The translations under genes were made by a program, and so were the position numbers. From Caenorhabditis remanei (Eukaryota > Nematoda > Chromadorea > Rhabditida > Rhabditidae): a stretch of DNA of 64,000 bases. The stretch's first letter is position 1; every line of letters starts with the position of its first letter. Location of the stretch: contig NC_071329.1 of the NCBI RefSeq assembly GCF_010183535.1, positions 2,480,001 to 2,544,000 of the forward strand. Direction: 5' to 3'. Positions 1 through 11,812 of this stretch are shown in pieces. The notes beneath the pieces were generated by a model. That model ran no database searches. It had not been told where the DNA came from and worked only from the letters and a program-made list of their open reading frames with translations.

Positions 1-1130
1 AAAATCAACTTTTTACCTTCAAAATCATGTGTGACCCTCAAAAACTCATTTTTCATGCTGAAAATCACATTTTTGAGGTTAAAAATGGTGTTTCAAGCGA
101 AAATTGTTGTTCTTAGCTTAAAAACTACGCAGAAATCAAATTTTGAGAGGAAACAAGTTGCAAAGCAGCAAAAAATCGATTTTTCGGAGGGGAAACTCGT
201 TTTTCGAGCCAAAAAAGCTTAAAAACTGTGCAAAACTGAATTATTGAGGTTTGGAAATTATTGAGGTTTGGAAAGGTTTCAAAAACTTGGAAAAATGGCT
301 TGGAACCGCTGAAAATAAGGTTTTTCATGCTGAAATTCCTATTTTTTGCTGAAAAAATATTTTAAAACTCATTTTTTCTCTTAAAAATCACTTTCCGAGC
401 CTAATTTTTGCAGTTTTCCTGAAAAATCGCAATTTCTCCATTAAAAACACACTTTGTCTGGGTTCCACCCGATTCGGTGGGTTGATTCGGTGTGAATGTG
501 ACTCCGAGCCGTCCGTCGATCCAGATTTCCTAAAAAAATGCGATTTTAACGAATTTTCCACAGAAAAATGAGGTTTTCGCGGTTTCAAACCCGCATTTTC
601 AAGATTTTTACGATAAAAATGAGTTTTACGAGGTTTTTAGCAAGATTTCAATAGAAAAATCGAAGATTTCGGCTGGAATCTCATTTTTTATCGAATTTTT
701 TCTAGAATTTTCGATTTTTGAACTCTTTTCTTCATTCTTACATTGCAAGTATCATTAAACTTCCAACAGACATGTTTCAGCTTACACGGCCGCTCCAGAA
801 GTCGGTCCGCCGTCGCAATTGGCACTCTGTAACCGAAAAATTCAAAATTTTGCGATTTTTCACTTATTTTTCGCGTTTTTTATGGTTTCAGACCTCAAAT
901 TTCGCATTTTTCGTCTAGAAACCTTAAAAACCACGAAAACCGCTTCAAAACTCACATTTCCTCCATTTCCATCCACCGCCTCGCGATTTCTTCTACACCG
1001 TCTTCTGTCGACGACGATGACGCCATTGCGATCTTAATAGATTTATTATCGATTTTTCGACTTAAAAACCATTATTTCCACAAAAAAATGGGGAAAAATG
1101 ATAAAAAACCAAGAAAAATGAATAAAAATA
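1..1130. repeat. Degenerate AT-rich repeat region, no gene seen
   Basis: The stretch is built from loosely repeated 25-35 bp units that mix runs of A or T with short motifs such as AAAATGAGTTTT and TTTTCGAG on both strands. Two less AT-rich islands stand out, near 460-530 and 740-1030. The second has a possible 3' splice site (CATGTTTCAG ending near 780) followed by an Arg-rich reading frame, but no frame stays open long enough and no family is recognisable. Probably decayed non-coding repeat DNA at the edge of the F-box array. Confidence 0.5.
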
Positions 1131-1430
1131 AATAAATCCATGAATCGACTTGTTTGTCCGAGAGGAGTACACGGAGGTGAGCAATGGAGCGCGTTTGCAT
1201 TAATCGAATTTTTCGCGCTAATTCTTGGTTTTTACCCGAATTTTCAGAGGAAATATGAGATTTTCGCGGGGAATTGAGTGAAGAAGAATCTGGAAATTTA
1301 CAAAAAACTATGTAAAATTAACAATTTATGGATAAAAACCAAAAATCAGACAAGTTTACGGGGTTTGAACAGAAATTGATTGAAAAAGAGACATAAAAAG
1401 AACAGAAAACGGTGAAAAAAGGAAAGGAAG

Positions 1431-3095
1431 TCAGTCATTGTCTTTATCTCCTGAAGTGTCTTTTCCGCTTGAAAGGCCCATATCGCGGAATCTCTCTTCG
1501 ATCTCATCCAAGGTATCTTCCGAAACGGGAAAAAGTTCCACTGTGTCTGGCTCTGGCTCGCTCCAAAGGCTTCCACACATACTGAAGGGATCATAGGCTT
1601 CCATTCCAACTGTCCAATTCATATTGAGACCATATTCAGACTTTTCCAAATTGGAAGGGATGATGGAGCAGGTGACATATTCGTCCAGACTGTAAAGCGA
1701 CTCAACAGTGAAAATTCTCAGAAGAATATGCTTCGACTCGTTGTTTGTCCGAATTCTCGCTTCGTCCTCGTTTTCATACCTGGAAAATCGATATATTAAC
1801 CTGAATTATATTCCTTAAAATGTCCAAAGCATACGTGTTTTTTGTCTAGAATTGCAGACTGTTTTAGGTCGAAAATTTTTCTTTTGAGGAATTTAGGGGG
1901 TTCAAAGTTAACTAACACAATCCGATCGTAAAATTTCTCAACAAAATTCCACAGGAAATCATCTGAACTGTTGATCACATGACATTGGAGTTTGGAGCCG
2001 ATTTCCGCATCGTTTTCGATCCACTTCTGAAAAAGAAAAGCTAGCATTTCAACGGGTTTACTCTTGCCGAGTTCAGTTGCTGCCAACCATCAATTTTGCA
2101 TGCGAAATTAACAGAAAGCAAGGCCCAAAACACTTTTTTGCACCGGAAAAAGACTACCGGCGCACAGTCAGTCACTTTGAGCACATGAGACCAGCAAAAA
2201 ATAATTAAATTTCCCATTTTCAGATGATTCCGCAAACTCAGTAGCACAATATAACCGGCTGAATCATAAAGCTCTCCGAAATCTCCAATATTTGTTCTGA
2301 AAATTTGTACAACCAACCTTTGCAAGTTTCGAAGCGGCATCATCGGAGGCGAGAGAATCGAATCTGATTGTTTTGCAGTTGTAGAACTAAAAATATTGAT
2401 TTATTCCCTTTTTGTTCAGATTTCTTGACACCTACCACTGGGAAAGTCAAGAACTCATCGAGTGGAAAACTCTTACAACCTTCTCCGTTCAAAAAGATCG
2501 ACTCGAGACCTGGCGCCAAGTTTTTCATAAAAAACATCACAGCGTCTTTTTTCAGTTTCTTAATCATCAGATTCTTGACGTTGAATGGTGCGCTTTGCTC
2601 GAGAATTTTCAGGAATTGGTTGAATCTTTTTGGCGAATAACCCTCCAGAATAATGAGACTATCGATTTTTCCAATTTTCAGAGCATATGCAAGGAAATGG
2701 ACAGCAGATGCGTACAACTCTTTGTTGCTGATGCGTAAGGTTTTCTCAAGAAAACGAGGCAGTGGTAAAGGAGTCACTCCATATACGAATCTTTTGATAA
2801 GAATACCACCTGGCGAAAGAATCTCCTCATCTGTTCCATCTGAAACTTAATGTGAAATACGGCTTATAGACAGTCATTCACCTGGATGAGTCGGATATTC
2901 CACCGCAATTTCACCCCATTTTTGACTTCCGTCATCAATTAATGTCACCGACTTGAAATTGATTCCCAGCGAATCGACGAGGTCTCTCTCATTTCTCGCA
3001 GTCATTCGAAGTTTCAGTCTGGCCGGAAAATCCAGCACTTTGATAACTTCCAGCTTGATCTTCGGTGGCAAATGACACCAGTTTTCATCAAACAT
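1431..3095 (-). CDS. F-box protein, array copy 1 (5 exons, short N-terminus)
   Basis: Likely substrate receptor of an SCF ubiquitin ligase. Joined exons on the minus strand: 3095-2882, 2839-2436, 2386-2318, 2026-1917, 1779-1431, about 381 aa. The F-box is at residues 4-45 (starts NWCHLPP, with the LKLRMTARNERDLVD helix). The rest is a nematode F-box-associated region ending in an acidic Ser/Asp tail. All exon phases match copies 2 and 3. The start is the ATG just after a TTTCAG-AACCTCAAAAA acceptor, the same as in the other copies and suggesting trans-splicing. Unlike copies 2 and 3 it lacks the roughly 50-residue leader before the F-box, and it has an extra 42-nt intron at 2840-2881. The third intron starts with the weak donor GTTGG. 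The exact family (fbxa or fbxc type) cannot be settled from sequence alone. Confidence 0.8.
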
Positions 3096-4036
3096 TTTTT
3101 GAGGTTCTGAAAGTAAAATGATGATGTCAGAAAGCAGGAAAATAAAGAAGTTGAAGAAACTTGCAACGAGCCGGGCACTTTGTCTTCGGCCCGCCTGAAT
3201 TTCAGTTCAAAAATTTGAAAACTTGAATTTTTATATTATTTTTTGCAAAATAGTCAATTTTTCGACTATATTTTCAAATATCGATAAAAACTCAAGCGCA
3301 CGAGAGATTTTTCAATATTTTTAATATAAATTTCTAAAAATTTCTTCAAAAAAAGCGGTAATTTTGTTTCGAAATGTGGAAACATCTTATTTCGAAAAAT
3401 TCATGATTTTGACGCGATTTTTTCCAACGAAATCTTCTAAAATTAGCGGAAAAATAAATCAATTATTGTTTTAAGCGTTTTAAAACATATTTTAAGCAAG
3501 AAAACTAGCTGAAAATAGCGAAAAATGGGAGAAAATTGATAAATTTAAAGCGAAATTAAAATTTGCCACGTGGCATGAGCAATTCGCAGTGGAGCGCGCT
3601 TGCAACATTCAATGCTGTAATGCTTTGTTTTTAGGCGGATATTACGCTAGGAACAGTTTTTTCTTTAATATTTTTTGTACACATGATAGTTCAAGTCTCG
3701 GGCTTCATTTTGGTAGTAATTTATAAAAAATTGATGCAGAATTCACAGAGAAAACAAAGTCTGAAAAAGTATGTGTAGAATGACGGTTTTTCGTTGCAAA
3801 AAACGAATTTTTCAAGGTTAATTCCTGGTTTCAGCTAAATTTTTTAGAGACAATATGAGATTTTTGTGGGAAATGATTGTGAGTGAAGAAAAATCTGAAA
3901 ATTTACAAAAAAACTAGGTAAAATCAACAATTTATTAAGAAGAACAAGAAATCAGACAATTTTACCGGTTTCGAACAGAAATTGATTGAAAAAGAGACAT
4001 AAAAAGAACAGAAAACGGTGAAAAAAGGAAAGGAAG
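3096..4036. other. Intergenic: duplicated 5' flank of F-box copy 1 and 3' flank of copy 2
   Basis: No gene is visible. About 3140-3740 is the upstream region of the F-box gene and recurs, clearly alignable by eye, at 6010-6560, 9000-9480 and 19860-20200. About 3780-3950 matches the 3' flanks at 1180-1350 and 6570-6740. The F-box array therefore arose by duplication of a unit of about 2.8 kb that includes regulatory DNA. Confidence 0.7.
3564..3575. promoter_or_regulatory. Palindromic E-box upstream of F-box copy 1
   Basis: TGCCACGTGGCA is a perfect 12-bp palindrome around CACGTG, about 470 bp upstream of the start codon. The same site with flanking GAGCAATTCGCAGTGGAG is kept upstream of every array copy. 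CACGTG is a known binding core for bHLH factors; which one acts here is not known. Confidence 0.45.
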
Positions 4037-5956
4037 TCAGTCATTGTCTTCATCTTCTGAAGTGTCTTTTCCGCTTGAAAGGCCCATATCGCGGAATCTC
4101 TCTTCGATATCATCCAAGGTATCTTCCGAAACGGGAAAAAGTTCCAATGGATCTGGCTCTGGTTCGCTCCAAGAGGTTCCATACATACCGAAGTGATCAT
4201 AGGCTTCCATTCCAACTGTCCAATCCGTATTGAGATCATATTCAGACTTTTCCAAATCGGAAGGGATGATGGAGCAAGTGAGGTATTCGTCCCCACTCAA
4301 GCCTTCGTACTGAATGAAAAATCTCAGAAGAATGTGCTTCGAGTCGTTGTTGGTCCAAATTCTCGCTTCGTTCTCGTTTTGGTACCTGGAAAATCGATAA
4401 ATTAACCTGAATTAAGACGTCGAAAGTTAACTAACACAATTCGATCTGAAAATTCCTCAACAAAATAGAGCAGATAAACATCTGAACGGGCGCTTAAACC
4501 ACATTGGAGTTTGGTACCGATTTCCGCATCGTTGTCGATCCATTTCTGAAAAAAATAACTATCATTTCAACTTTTTTGCTTTTTTTCATTTTCAGATGAG
4601 TAAGCAAACAGTGTGTGGTTTCGAGACCGCTTCGAGAAATTTCCCGAGAAATTTCTCGAGAAATTTCTAACAGTCTGCAGTGTGTTTGGAAGCGGGATGT
4701 TTAGAAACCGGTCATTTCGCAACTGGAGATTTCGAAACCGGCCGTTTCTCAACCGTTTCAAAACTTCCGGTTCCGAAATGACCGGTTTCAAAATGACCGG
4801 TTGCGAAATGATCGGTTTTGAAACGTCCGGTTTCAAAACACACTGAAGAAAAATAACACTGTTGACAAAGTACAATTTCCCGGGAAAAGTATCGAGACGT
4901 CTCGAAAGTATCGAGAAATCACTCAAAATTTCTCGAGAAAGTATCGATACTTTCGAGACGTCTCGATACTTTTCCCGGGAATTTTCGAGAAATTTTTCCC
5001 GAGGAATTTCTCGAAATAAATAGACTAGTATCGAAAAAGTCATATCGATAATTACACACTGTAAGCAAACTCAGCGACACAAAAGCAATGAGTTAACCGG
5101 ATAAATCATAAAGTTCTCTGAGATTTCCAATATTTGTTCTGAAAATTTGTACAACCAACCTTTGCAAGTTTCGAAGGGGCATCAAAAATGGCAAGAGATT
5201 CGATTTTGATGGTTTCGCAGTTGTAGAACTGAAAAATTATTGATTTTTTTCCATATTTCTTCCACATTTTCCAACACCTACCACTGGGAAAGTCAAGAAC
5301 TCATCGAATGGAAAACTCTCACAACCCTCTCCGTCCAAACGAATCGTCTCGACACCAGGCGTCAAGTTTTTCATAAAAAGCATCACAGCGTCTTTTTTCA
5401 GGTTTTTGATCTTCAGATTCTTGACGTTGAATGGAGCACTTTTCTCGAGAACTTTCAGGAAATCGTTGAATCTTTTGGGCGAATAGCCTTCCAGAATCTC
5501 GAGACTATCGATTTTTCCAATTTTCAGAGCATATGCAAGGAAATGGACAGCCGATGTGTACAACTTGTTGTTGAAGATGCGGAACGAGACGAAGCTTTCA
5601 AGGAGAATGCCACGTGGTGAAGGAGTCATCTGAATCACACCCCATCTTTGACTTCTGTCATTCGTCAATGTCACTGATTCGAAATTGATTTTCAGCGAGT
5701 CGACGAGGTCTCTCTCATTTCTCGCAGTCATTCGAAGTTTCAGTCTGCCCGGAAAATCCAGCACTTTGATAACTTCCAGCTTAATCTCCGGTGGCAAGTG
5801 ACACCAGTTTTTGCACTTTTTGAAATACAGAAGTTCTTTAATTTTCTTCAGTTTTTCAGCTCTTGACAGTCTCATCCAATTCATTGCACTCTGACGATTT
5901 TTCCACGAGCGCACTTTTTCTTCCATTATACGAAGTAGGACGTCATCAGGCAACAT
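4037..5956 (-). CDS. F-box protein, array copy 2 (4 exons)
   Basis: Second array copy and probable SCF substrate receptor. Exons on the minus strand: 5956-5282, 5228-5160, 4545-4436, 4385-4037, about 400 aa. An N-terminal leader of about 48 residues (MLPDDVLLRI...) is followed by the F-box at residues 49-90 and then the shared C-terminal region with segments GKIDSLEILEGYSPKRFN and FPFDEFLTFPVV. The C-terminal exon is nearly the same as that of copy 1, including the acidic tail ending DEDND. The reading frame extends upstream to 6073, but the ATG at 5956 follows the same ATTTTCAG-AACCTCAAAA acceptor as its paralogues, so it is the preferred start. Intron 2 (4546-5159) holds a 451-bp mobile element with a 10-bp target duplication. 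Confidence 0.82.
4610..5060. mobile_element. MITE with 10-bp target-site duplication inside F-box copy 2
   Basis: Flanked by the exact direct repeat GTAAGCAAAC at 4600-4609 and 5061-5070. Ends are inverted: AGTGTGT on the left and ACACACT on the right. The core consists of palindromic variants of GAAATTTCTCGAG and about 20-bp AACCGGTCATTTCG-type repeats. A 9-10 bp duplication is typical of Mutator-like elements, so a non-autonomous Mutator-type MITE is the best guess. It lies wholly in an intron. Confidence 0.7.
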
Positions 5957-6878
5957 GTTTTGAGGTTCTGAAAATAGAAGGAACCTTATCTGTGTAGCAG
6001 GAAAAGGAAATAAAGAAAAAAACGGGTCGAAAATTTCAGAAAATTTCAAAAAAAAAAAGTATTTTCGTTGCAAGTCCGGTTTTCTCTCACTATATAACGT
6101 TTTTAGAAGTAAAAAAGCTTAAAATTTCAGTCAAAAAAACTGAATATTCGTTTCAAAATGGCAGAATACCTCGTTTTGAAAATTTAATGCTTTTGACACG
6201 ATTTTTCTAACGAAATCTTTGAAAATTAGCTGAAAAATAAATAAATAATTGTTTTTAAGCGTTTTAAGATTTGTTTTAAGCAAAAAAACTAGCTGAAAAT
6301 AGCGAAAAATAGGAGAAAATTGATAAATTTAAGCGAAATTAAAATTTGCCACGTGGCATGAGCAATTCGCAGTGGAGCGCGCTTGCAACATTCAATGCTG
6401 TAATGCTTTGTTTTCAGGCGGATATTACGCTAGGAATAGTTTTTTCTTAAACTTTTTTTTGTACAAATGATAATTCAAGTCTCGGGGTACATTTTAGTAG
6501 TAAATTCGAAAAAATTGATGCAGAATTCACTGAGAAAACAAAGTCTGAAAAATAATGTGTAGAATGACAGTTTTCCGCTTGCAATAACCGAATTTTTCGC
6601 GGTGATTTCCGGTTTTCAGCAGTGTTTTTAGAGGAAATATGAGATTTTCGCTGAAATTAAGCAACGAAAATGTGTCTAGAATAAAGAAAAATCTGAAAAT
6701 TTACAAAAAACTATGTAAATTAAACAATTTATTGAGATAAACAAGACATCTGACAATATAACGGGTTTTGAACAAAAAACAAAAAACAACAGAAAATGAT
6801 TTAAAAAAAAAGAATTATAACAAAGAGAACAAAAGAAAAGATGAAAAACGGGAAGGAATTCATTAATTTTCTCTATTT
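5957..6878. other. Intergenic: duplicated 5' flank of F-box copy 2 and 3' flank of copy 3
   Basis: No gene is visible. The block repeats the organisation of 3096-4036: AT-rich sequence, a conserved E-box segment and a conserved GGCGGATATTACGCTAGGAA motif near 6417, then 3' flanking sequence of the next copy. Confidence 0.65.
6347..6358. promoter_or_regulatory. Palindromic E-box upstream of F-box copy 2
   Basis: TGCCACGTGGCA, identical to the site at 3564, about 390 bp upstream of the start codon, followed by the same TGAGCAATTCGCAGTGGAG block. Confidence 0.45.
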
Positions 6879-8872
6879 TCAGTAGAAATCGCTTCCGTAT
6901 GAAATGCTAATGTCGCGTAAACTCTCGAGCTCCTCTAGATCGCTCAAAGCGGTTCCATTCCACTCATCCATGCAATAATAGGCATCCATTTCAAAAAATG
7001 TCCAATCCATATTGAGATCATATTCAGACTTCTCCAAAACGGAAGGGATGATGGAGCACGTGAGGTATTCGTCCATACTGTCCCGACTGAAAATTCTGAG
7101 AAGGATGTGCTTCGAGTCGTTGTTTGTCCAAATCCTGGCTTCTTTCCCGTTCTGGTACCTGGAAAATCGATAAATCGATAACCTAAATAATACTTTTTTA
7201 GATGCCCAAAGCATACGTGTTTTTGTCTGGATTTAAGGTCGCAAAATGGTTTAAAATGAGAATTTTTTTTTCAATGATTGTCTAGGTAAAAAAAAATTCT
7301 CCGAAATTACAGACTTTTCAATCATGTATTGCCCAAAGATAACTAACACAATTCGATCGGAAAATTCCTCAACAAAATTCAGCAGAAAATCATCTGAATT
7401 GGCTCTTAAGCCACATTGGAGTTTGGTGCCGATTTCCGCATCATTTTCGATCCATTTCTGAAAAAAATAGCTGTCATTTCAACAGGTTTACTCTTGGAAC
7501 GTCCAGTTGTTGCTTTAAAAAAATTATTTTTTATTTCGCAGCAAGACGTTTCGCAGCCATGAGCTTCACAGCCTCAATTCTCCCGTTTTTTCGGTGATAA
7601 TTTGACTTTTTCCGATAATTTATTGTTAGAGAAGTCATTAAGAACGAACATGGTTTTGTAGTTTTGATAAAAGGGACCACGAGAAATTTCGTCCAAAAAA
7701 TCATCAAAAAAAAAGTTTGTTGAAAACAGCTGAAAACTGTTTTTCTCGTAGAAGTAGCGGTTTTTGACATTTTCTGCACCTTTTAACTTTTTGGTTGTAC
7801 GTCTACTTCTACGAGAATAACAATTTTCAGTTTTTTCAACAAAATTTTTTTTCGGTTTTTTGGGCAAAATTTCTCGTGGTTCCTTCTATCAAATTTACAA
7901 AAAATGTTCTAATTGACTTCTCTAACAATAAATTATCTGAAAAAGTCAAATTATCACAGAAAAACCGGGAGAATTGAGGCTGTGGAGCTCATGGCTGCGA
8001 AACGTCTGGCTGCGAAATGTCTCGGAGCCCCAATTTTCGTTCTGAAAATCTGAACAGCCAACCTTTGCAAGTTTCGAAGTGGCATCACCAGTGGCAAGAG
8101 ATTCGATTTTGATGGTTTCGCAGTTGTAGAACTGAAAAATTATTTATTTGTTTTTTTTTACATTTCTTCCACATTTCTCAACACCTACCACTGGGAAAGT
8201 CAAAAACTCATCGAATGCAAAACTCTCACAACCCTCTGCGTGCAAATGAATCGTCTCCAGACCAGGTGCCAAGTTTTTCATAAAAAGCATCACAGTGTCT
8301 TTTTTCAGTTTCTTAATCTTCAGATTCTTGACGTTGAATGGTGCGCTTTGCTCGAGAATTTTCAGGAATTTGTTTAATCTTTTCGCCGAATAGCCCTCCA
8401 GAATCTCGAGACTATCGATTTTTCCGATTTTCAGACCATATGCAAGGAAATGGACGGCAGATGAGTACAACTTTTTGTTGAAGATGCGGAACGAGACGAA
8501 TTTTTTGAGAAAACCACCAAGTTCTGGAGCAGGAGTCATCTCAATTTCACCCCATTTTTGACTTCCGTCATTCATCAATGTCACCGACTTGAAATTGATT
8601 TTCAGCGAATCGACGAGATCTCTCTCATTTCTCGCAGTCATTCGAAGTTTCAGTCTGGCCGGAAAATCCAGCACTTTGATAACTTCTAGTTTGATCTCCG
8701 GTGGCAAATGACACCAGTTTTTCGGTTTGTTTTTTTCTTTTAGTATCAGATATTTTTTGATTTTCTTCAGTTTTTCATCTCTTGGCAGTCTCATCCAATT
8801 AATTGCTTTCTGACGATTATGCGATGAGCCCATTTTTCCATCAAATGCACGAATTAGAGCATCATCAGACAT
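6879..8872 (-). CDS. F-box protein, array copy 3 (4 exons)
   Basis: Third array copy. Exons on the minus strand: 8872-8189, 8131-8063, 7457-7348, 7158-6879, about 380 aa. Leader of about 50 residues, F-box at residues 51-92 (NWCHLPPEIKLEV then LKLRMTARNERDLVD), then the F-box-associated region. The last exon starts YQNGKEARIWTNNDSKHILL as in copy 2, but its end has diverged (stops at GSDFY, no acidic DEDND tail). The start ATG follows TTTTCAG-AACCTCAAAAA. A palindromic repeat occupies the intron between exons 2 and 3, at the same relative place where copy 2 carries its own different insertion. Confidence 0.83.
7535..8030. mobile_element. Palindromic element in F-box copy 3 intron
   Basis: The left arm near 7535-7790 and the right arm near 7800-8030 are inverted copies: GACGTTTCGCAGCCATGAGC on the left is matched by GCTCATGGCTGCGAAACGTC on the right, and AGAACGAACATG/TTCTCGTAG-type segments pair further in. 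The whole can fold into a hairpin. I could not see a clean target duplication. Confidence 0.6.
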
Positions 8873-9524
8873 TTTTTGAGGTTCTGAAAAAAAGAAGGAA
8901 CGTTATATGTGTAGGAATGTAAAATAAAGGAAATGAAGAAAAAAGGGGTCGAAAATTTCAGAAAATTTCAAATAATTGCATTTTTTGTTGCAAGTCCGGT
9001 TTTCTCTCACTATTTTGAAGTTAAAAAGCTTAAATTTTTGTCAAAAAAGCAGAAATTTCGTTTCAAAACGGCTCAATACCTCGTTTCGAAAATTTCATAC
9101 TTTTTGAACGATTTTTCTAACAAAATCTCTGAAAATTAGCTGAAAAATATATTAATCATTGTTTTTAAGCGTTTTAAGATTTATTTTAAGAAAAAAAATT
9201 GGCTAAAAATAGAGAAAAAATTGAGAAAATTGATAAATTTAAAGCGAAATTAAAATTTGCCACGTGGTATGAGCTGGAATTCGCAGTGGAGCGCGCTTGC
9301 AGCAGTCGAAATAATGCTTTGTTTTCAGACTGATATTACGCTTGGAACAGTTTTTTCTCAAAATGTTTTTTATGCAAATGATAGTTCAAGTCTCAGGCTT
9401 CATTTTGATAGTAAATTCTAAAAAATTGATGCAGAATTCATTGAGAAAACGGAGTCGGGAAAAATATGTGTTTTTAGAATGAAAGTTTTTCAAATGTAAA
9501 TCGCACATCAATCATTAAAATAAA
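8873..9524. other. Intergenic: 5' flank of F-box copy 3
   Basis: Third copy of the duplicated upstream block, with the E-box slightly changed and an inserted dinucleotide after GAGC. The 9310-9480 part aligns with 3625-3790 and 6420-6560. The array ends here: no 3' flank of a further F-box gene follows, and the neighbour is a BTB gene. Confidence 0.6.
9259..9270. promoter_or_regulatory. E-box upstream of F-box copy 3
   Basis: TGCCACGTGGTA keeps the CACGTG core but has lost perfect symmetry. It lies about 390 bp upstream of the start, the same distance as in copy 2. Confidence 0.4.
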
Positions 9525-11150
9525 TCAAATAATCATCATAATTTTATCCAAAATCTTCCCCTTCGCCTTGTCAGACAAATCCATATATCTCGGTGACTCC
9601 TTCAACATCTTCGCCTTCACCACAGTATCCAATTCTCGAATCATCTTCTCCAACAGCATCTCCATTCCATATCTATCAGCCATCCACATCAAATTCTCAT
9701 TTTCTATTTTAGAGTTATTCAGGAGGTGGTATTCCACTATTTTGATAACAGCTGGTACCATAAATCTATCAGCTAGTTCCAGAAGTTTCTCGGATGTTTT
9801 GTCTGGAATTTTTTTTTTGTTTTGACCGCTATAATTTGAGACACCCAGAGTCTGGACTCACCATCCGGGAATACTGTATCCGGATGAATCACGCTTAAAA
9901 GTTGTCCAAAATCTTTGTAAGAGACGTCTTTGATGGGGATCTCTTCAAGTTTACCTTCTATCATACCGGTGGTGAACAAGGCTTGGAAGAAATCCGAGTG
10001 GTAAGAAAGGAACTTAAAATTTTAAAAATATCACTGGAGCGCGTTTGCAGACCACTCACCGCCTTATTAACATTCAACTTCTTCCCCTCAACCACCAGTA
10101 CTCCATCATTTTTATCCGACGGTGCAAACATCCTCTCAAAGTTTTCAATCCATAACCGATATGGCTTCAAATTGAATTTCCAGATCAAAAATCTCTCTTC
10201 ACACCAGATCTCATTTTCCAACTTTTTCTCTACCAACTGATTTGGATCGCTTAATTTTAAGTCAATATGAAATTCTCCAGGGATCGGGTCAAATTCAGCA
10301 AGTGCTTGCAGGGAAAGACGACCCTCGAGAGTGTCGACACCTTGATCTTTCAGTTCGTTCCAGTCAAAGTTGAAAGACATCATAACAGTGGTTCGGTTGT
10401 TGGTGATGGCGCCGGTCCAGACACTGGAAAATGATTTATAGGATTTGGTTTTGAATGGAGACAAATGATATCCGATAGCAAATTTTGCGCTGATTTTGAA
10501 GATTCCCGTTTTTGTGAGCTTATGGTGCAATTGCACGTGTCTCAACATTGTCTCTCTTAATCTTTCAAACCATTTCATGCATTTTTTAGGAATTTCATAT
10601 TAGACAAACTCACTAGCGTTAGTAGAACCAAAAACTTGAAAACCCTTTTTTGAGGTATTTCTGAAATTTTGAGAGTTTGATTTTAAAAATTTCAAGCTCA
10701 ATTTTTCTTACTGAACCGTTGCCAGTATTCTCTTTACATGATTGAAAATACGCACTACTCTAAAAAATTTAAACATTAAACATTGATATAGTCACCTTTG
10801 AAACACATGAAAATGTATACTTGTCAAGGGCCGGAAAGGGCGAAGGCCCTTTTTTCGTTGAAAATAAGAACATTTTTGATGATTTTTCGTCTCCTATTCT
10901 TCTAATTTCGAAAAATCATCGAAATTTTTATTTTTTCTCGAAAATTAAAAAAAAAAAATTGAATTTTGGCGCCAATTACCCGGGCTAAATTTCGCTGACA
11001 AGGCCCGACCCGCCCCAATTAAAAAAATTATGCATATAAAAAATTGGCTCACCATTTCACTCCATTTGTTGTTGCAGTGTCCAGAATCCTGTTTCTTCCT
11101 GTCACCACCTTATTATCAACACACTCATACTCTATTATATCATCTGACAT
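9525..11150 (-). CDS. BTB-domain protein B1 (4 exons)
   Basis: Probable CUL3 ubiquitin-ligase adaptor of a nematode-expanded BTB family. Exons on the minus strand: 11150-11053, 10423-10060, 10012-9862, 9802-9525, about 296 aa. A short exon 1 (MSDDIIEYECVDNKV...) is followed by a beta-rich N-terminal domain starting near FNFDWNELKDQGVDTLEG, then the BTB domain from about residue 130 (FAPSDKNDGVLVVEGKKLNV, then SYHSDFFQALF and the PIKDVSYKDFG segment), then a helical C-terminus (LLELADRF...EYHLLNN...WMADRYGM). The four-exon plan and phases (2, 0, 1) are the same in all five BTB genes of this window. Only the N-terminal domain is hard to name; it may be a divergent MATH-like fold. Confidence 0.82.
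10818..11010. repeat. Degenerate GGCC-type MITE relic in BTB B1 intron 1
   Basis: Left end ACTTGTCAAGGGCCGGAAAG and right end GGGCTAAATTTCGCTGACAAGG resemble the ends of the intact element at 56958-57712, but the GGGCC core is mostly gone and no target duplication is visible. Confidence 0.45.
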
Positions 11151-11420
11151 TTTTTAACTGAAAACTTAAATTTTTAAAAAAATTCTTAACGGTAGAAGAC
11201 ATTGCGAAACTGATGTCGAAAAAATGTGAATGAAAACCAAAAATCTTTCTTTTCTCCGATAAATGCAAACATGAGGGAGTGTTTCGCAATCGACGGAGGA
11301 AATGACCAGTTGGAAATGTCCGTTTTTTTTTCTATGTCTGTGTCTCTTTGTTAGTCTCACCTTTATTAAAAAGATGTGAAAAAAGAAGAATTAAGAGTTA
11401 TTCGAGTGGTTCTGGTAAAT

Positions 11421-11812
11421 GTGAGCTATAATTTGGTCGGAAAACTTATAACGATAAAAAAAATATACATTTTATGAATATAAAAGGATGAAAATTGAAA
11501 ATTTTGAATAATTATGGGTAACAGAAAAGAAAAGGACGAGGCAAGGAGAATTTGAGGTTGAGAATTGGAGAAGAAGAGGGATAGTGCGATATTAAGAGAC
11601 GATAGTACATTAAGAGCAAAGGGGGAAATCGGGAAATGAGAGATAGGGAACAAAGGTGTATTTGAAAAGAGTTTGACCGTTGTAGAAGTTTAGATCTTTG
11701 AAGTTTTGGTGATGTTCAGAAGATATTCGACGTGATGGATCACGGAAGGCGGCATCATGAATCGATCAGCAAGTTCCAGGAGTTTTGGCACGGTTTTGTC
11801 TGGAAATAGATT
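11421..11812 (-). pseudogene. Relic of a BTB gene 3' end
   Basis: Minus-strand 11812-11700 encodes a BTB-family exon 4 start (DKTVPKLLELADRFMMPPSVIHHVEY) with an acceptor TTTCCAG, but breaks off after LLN and runs into 3' flank. 11421-11690 aligns by eye with the 3' flanks of the BTB genes at 27100-27320 and 29200-29530. Most of exon 4 is deleted and no upstream exons remain nearby, so this is a dead copy just upstream of B1. Confidence 0.65.

Noticed and set aside
740..1030. Possible exon after CATGTTTCAG near 780, Arg-rich
   Set aside because: The frame closes quickly after low-complexity sequence, no partner exon, no family resemblance.
5957..6073. Longer N-terminus for F-box copy 2
   Set aside because: It crosses the conserved splice acceptor before the ATG at 5956; copies 1 and 3 start right after the same acceptor.
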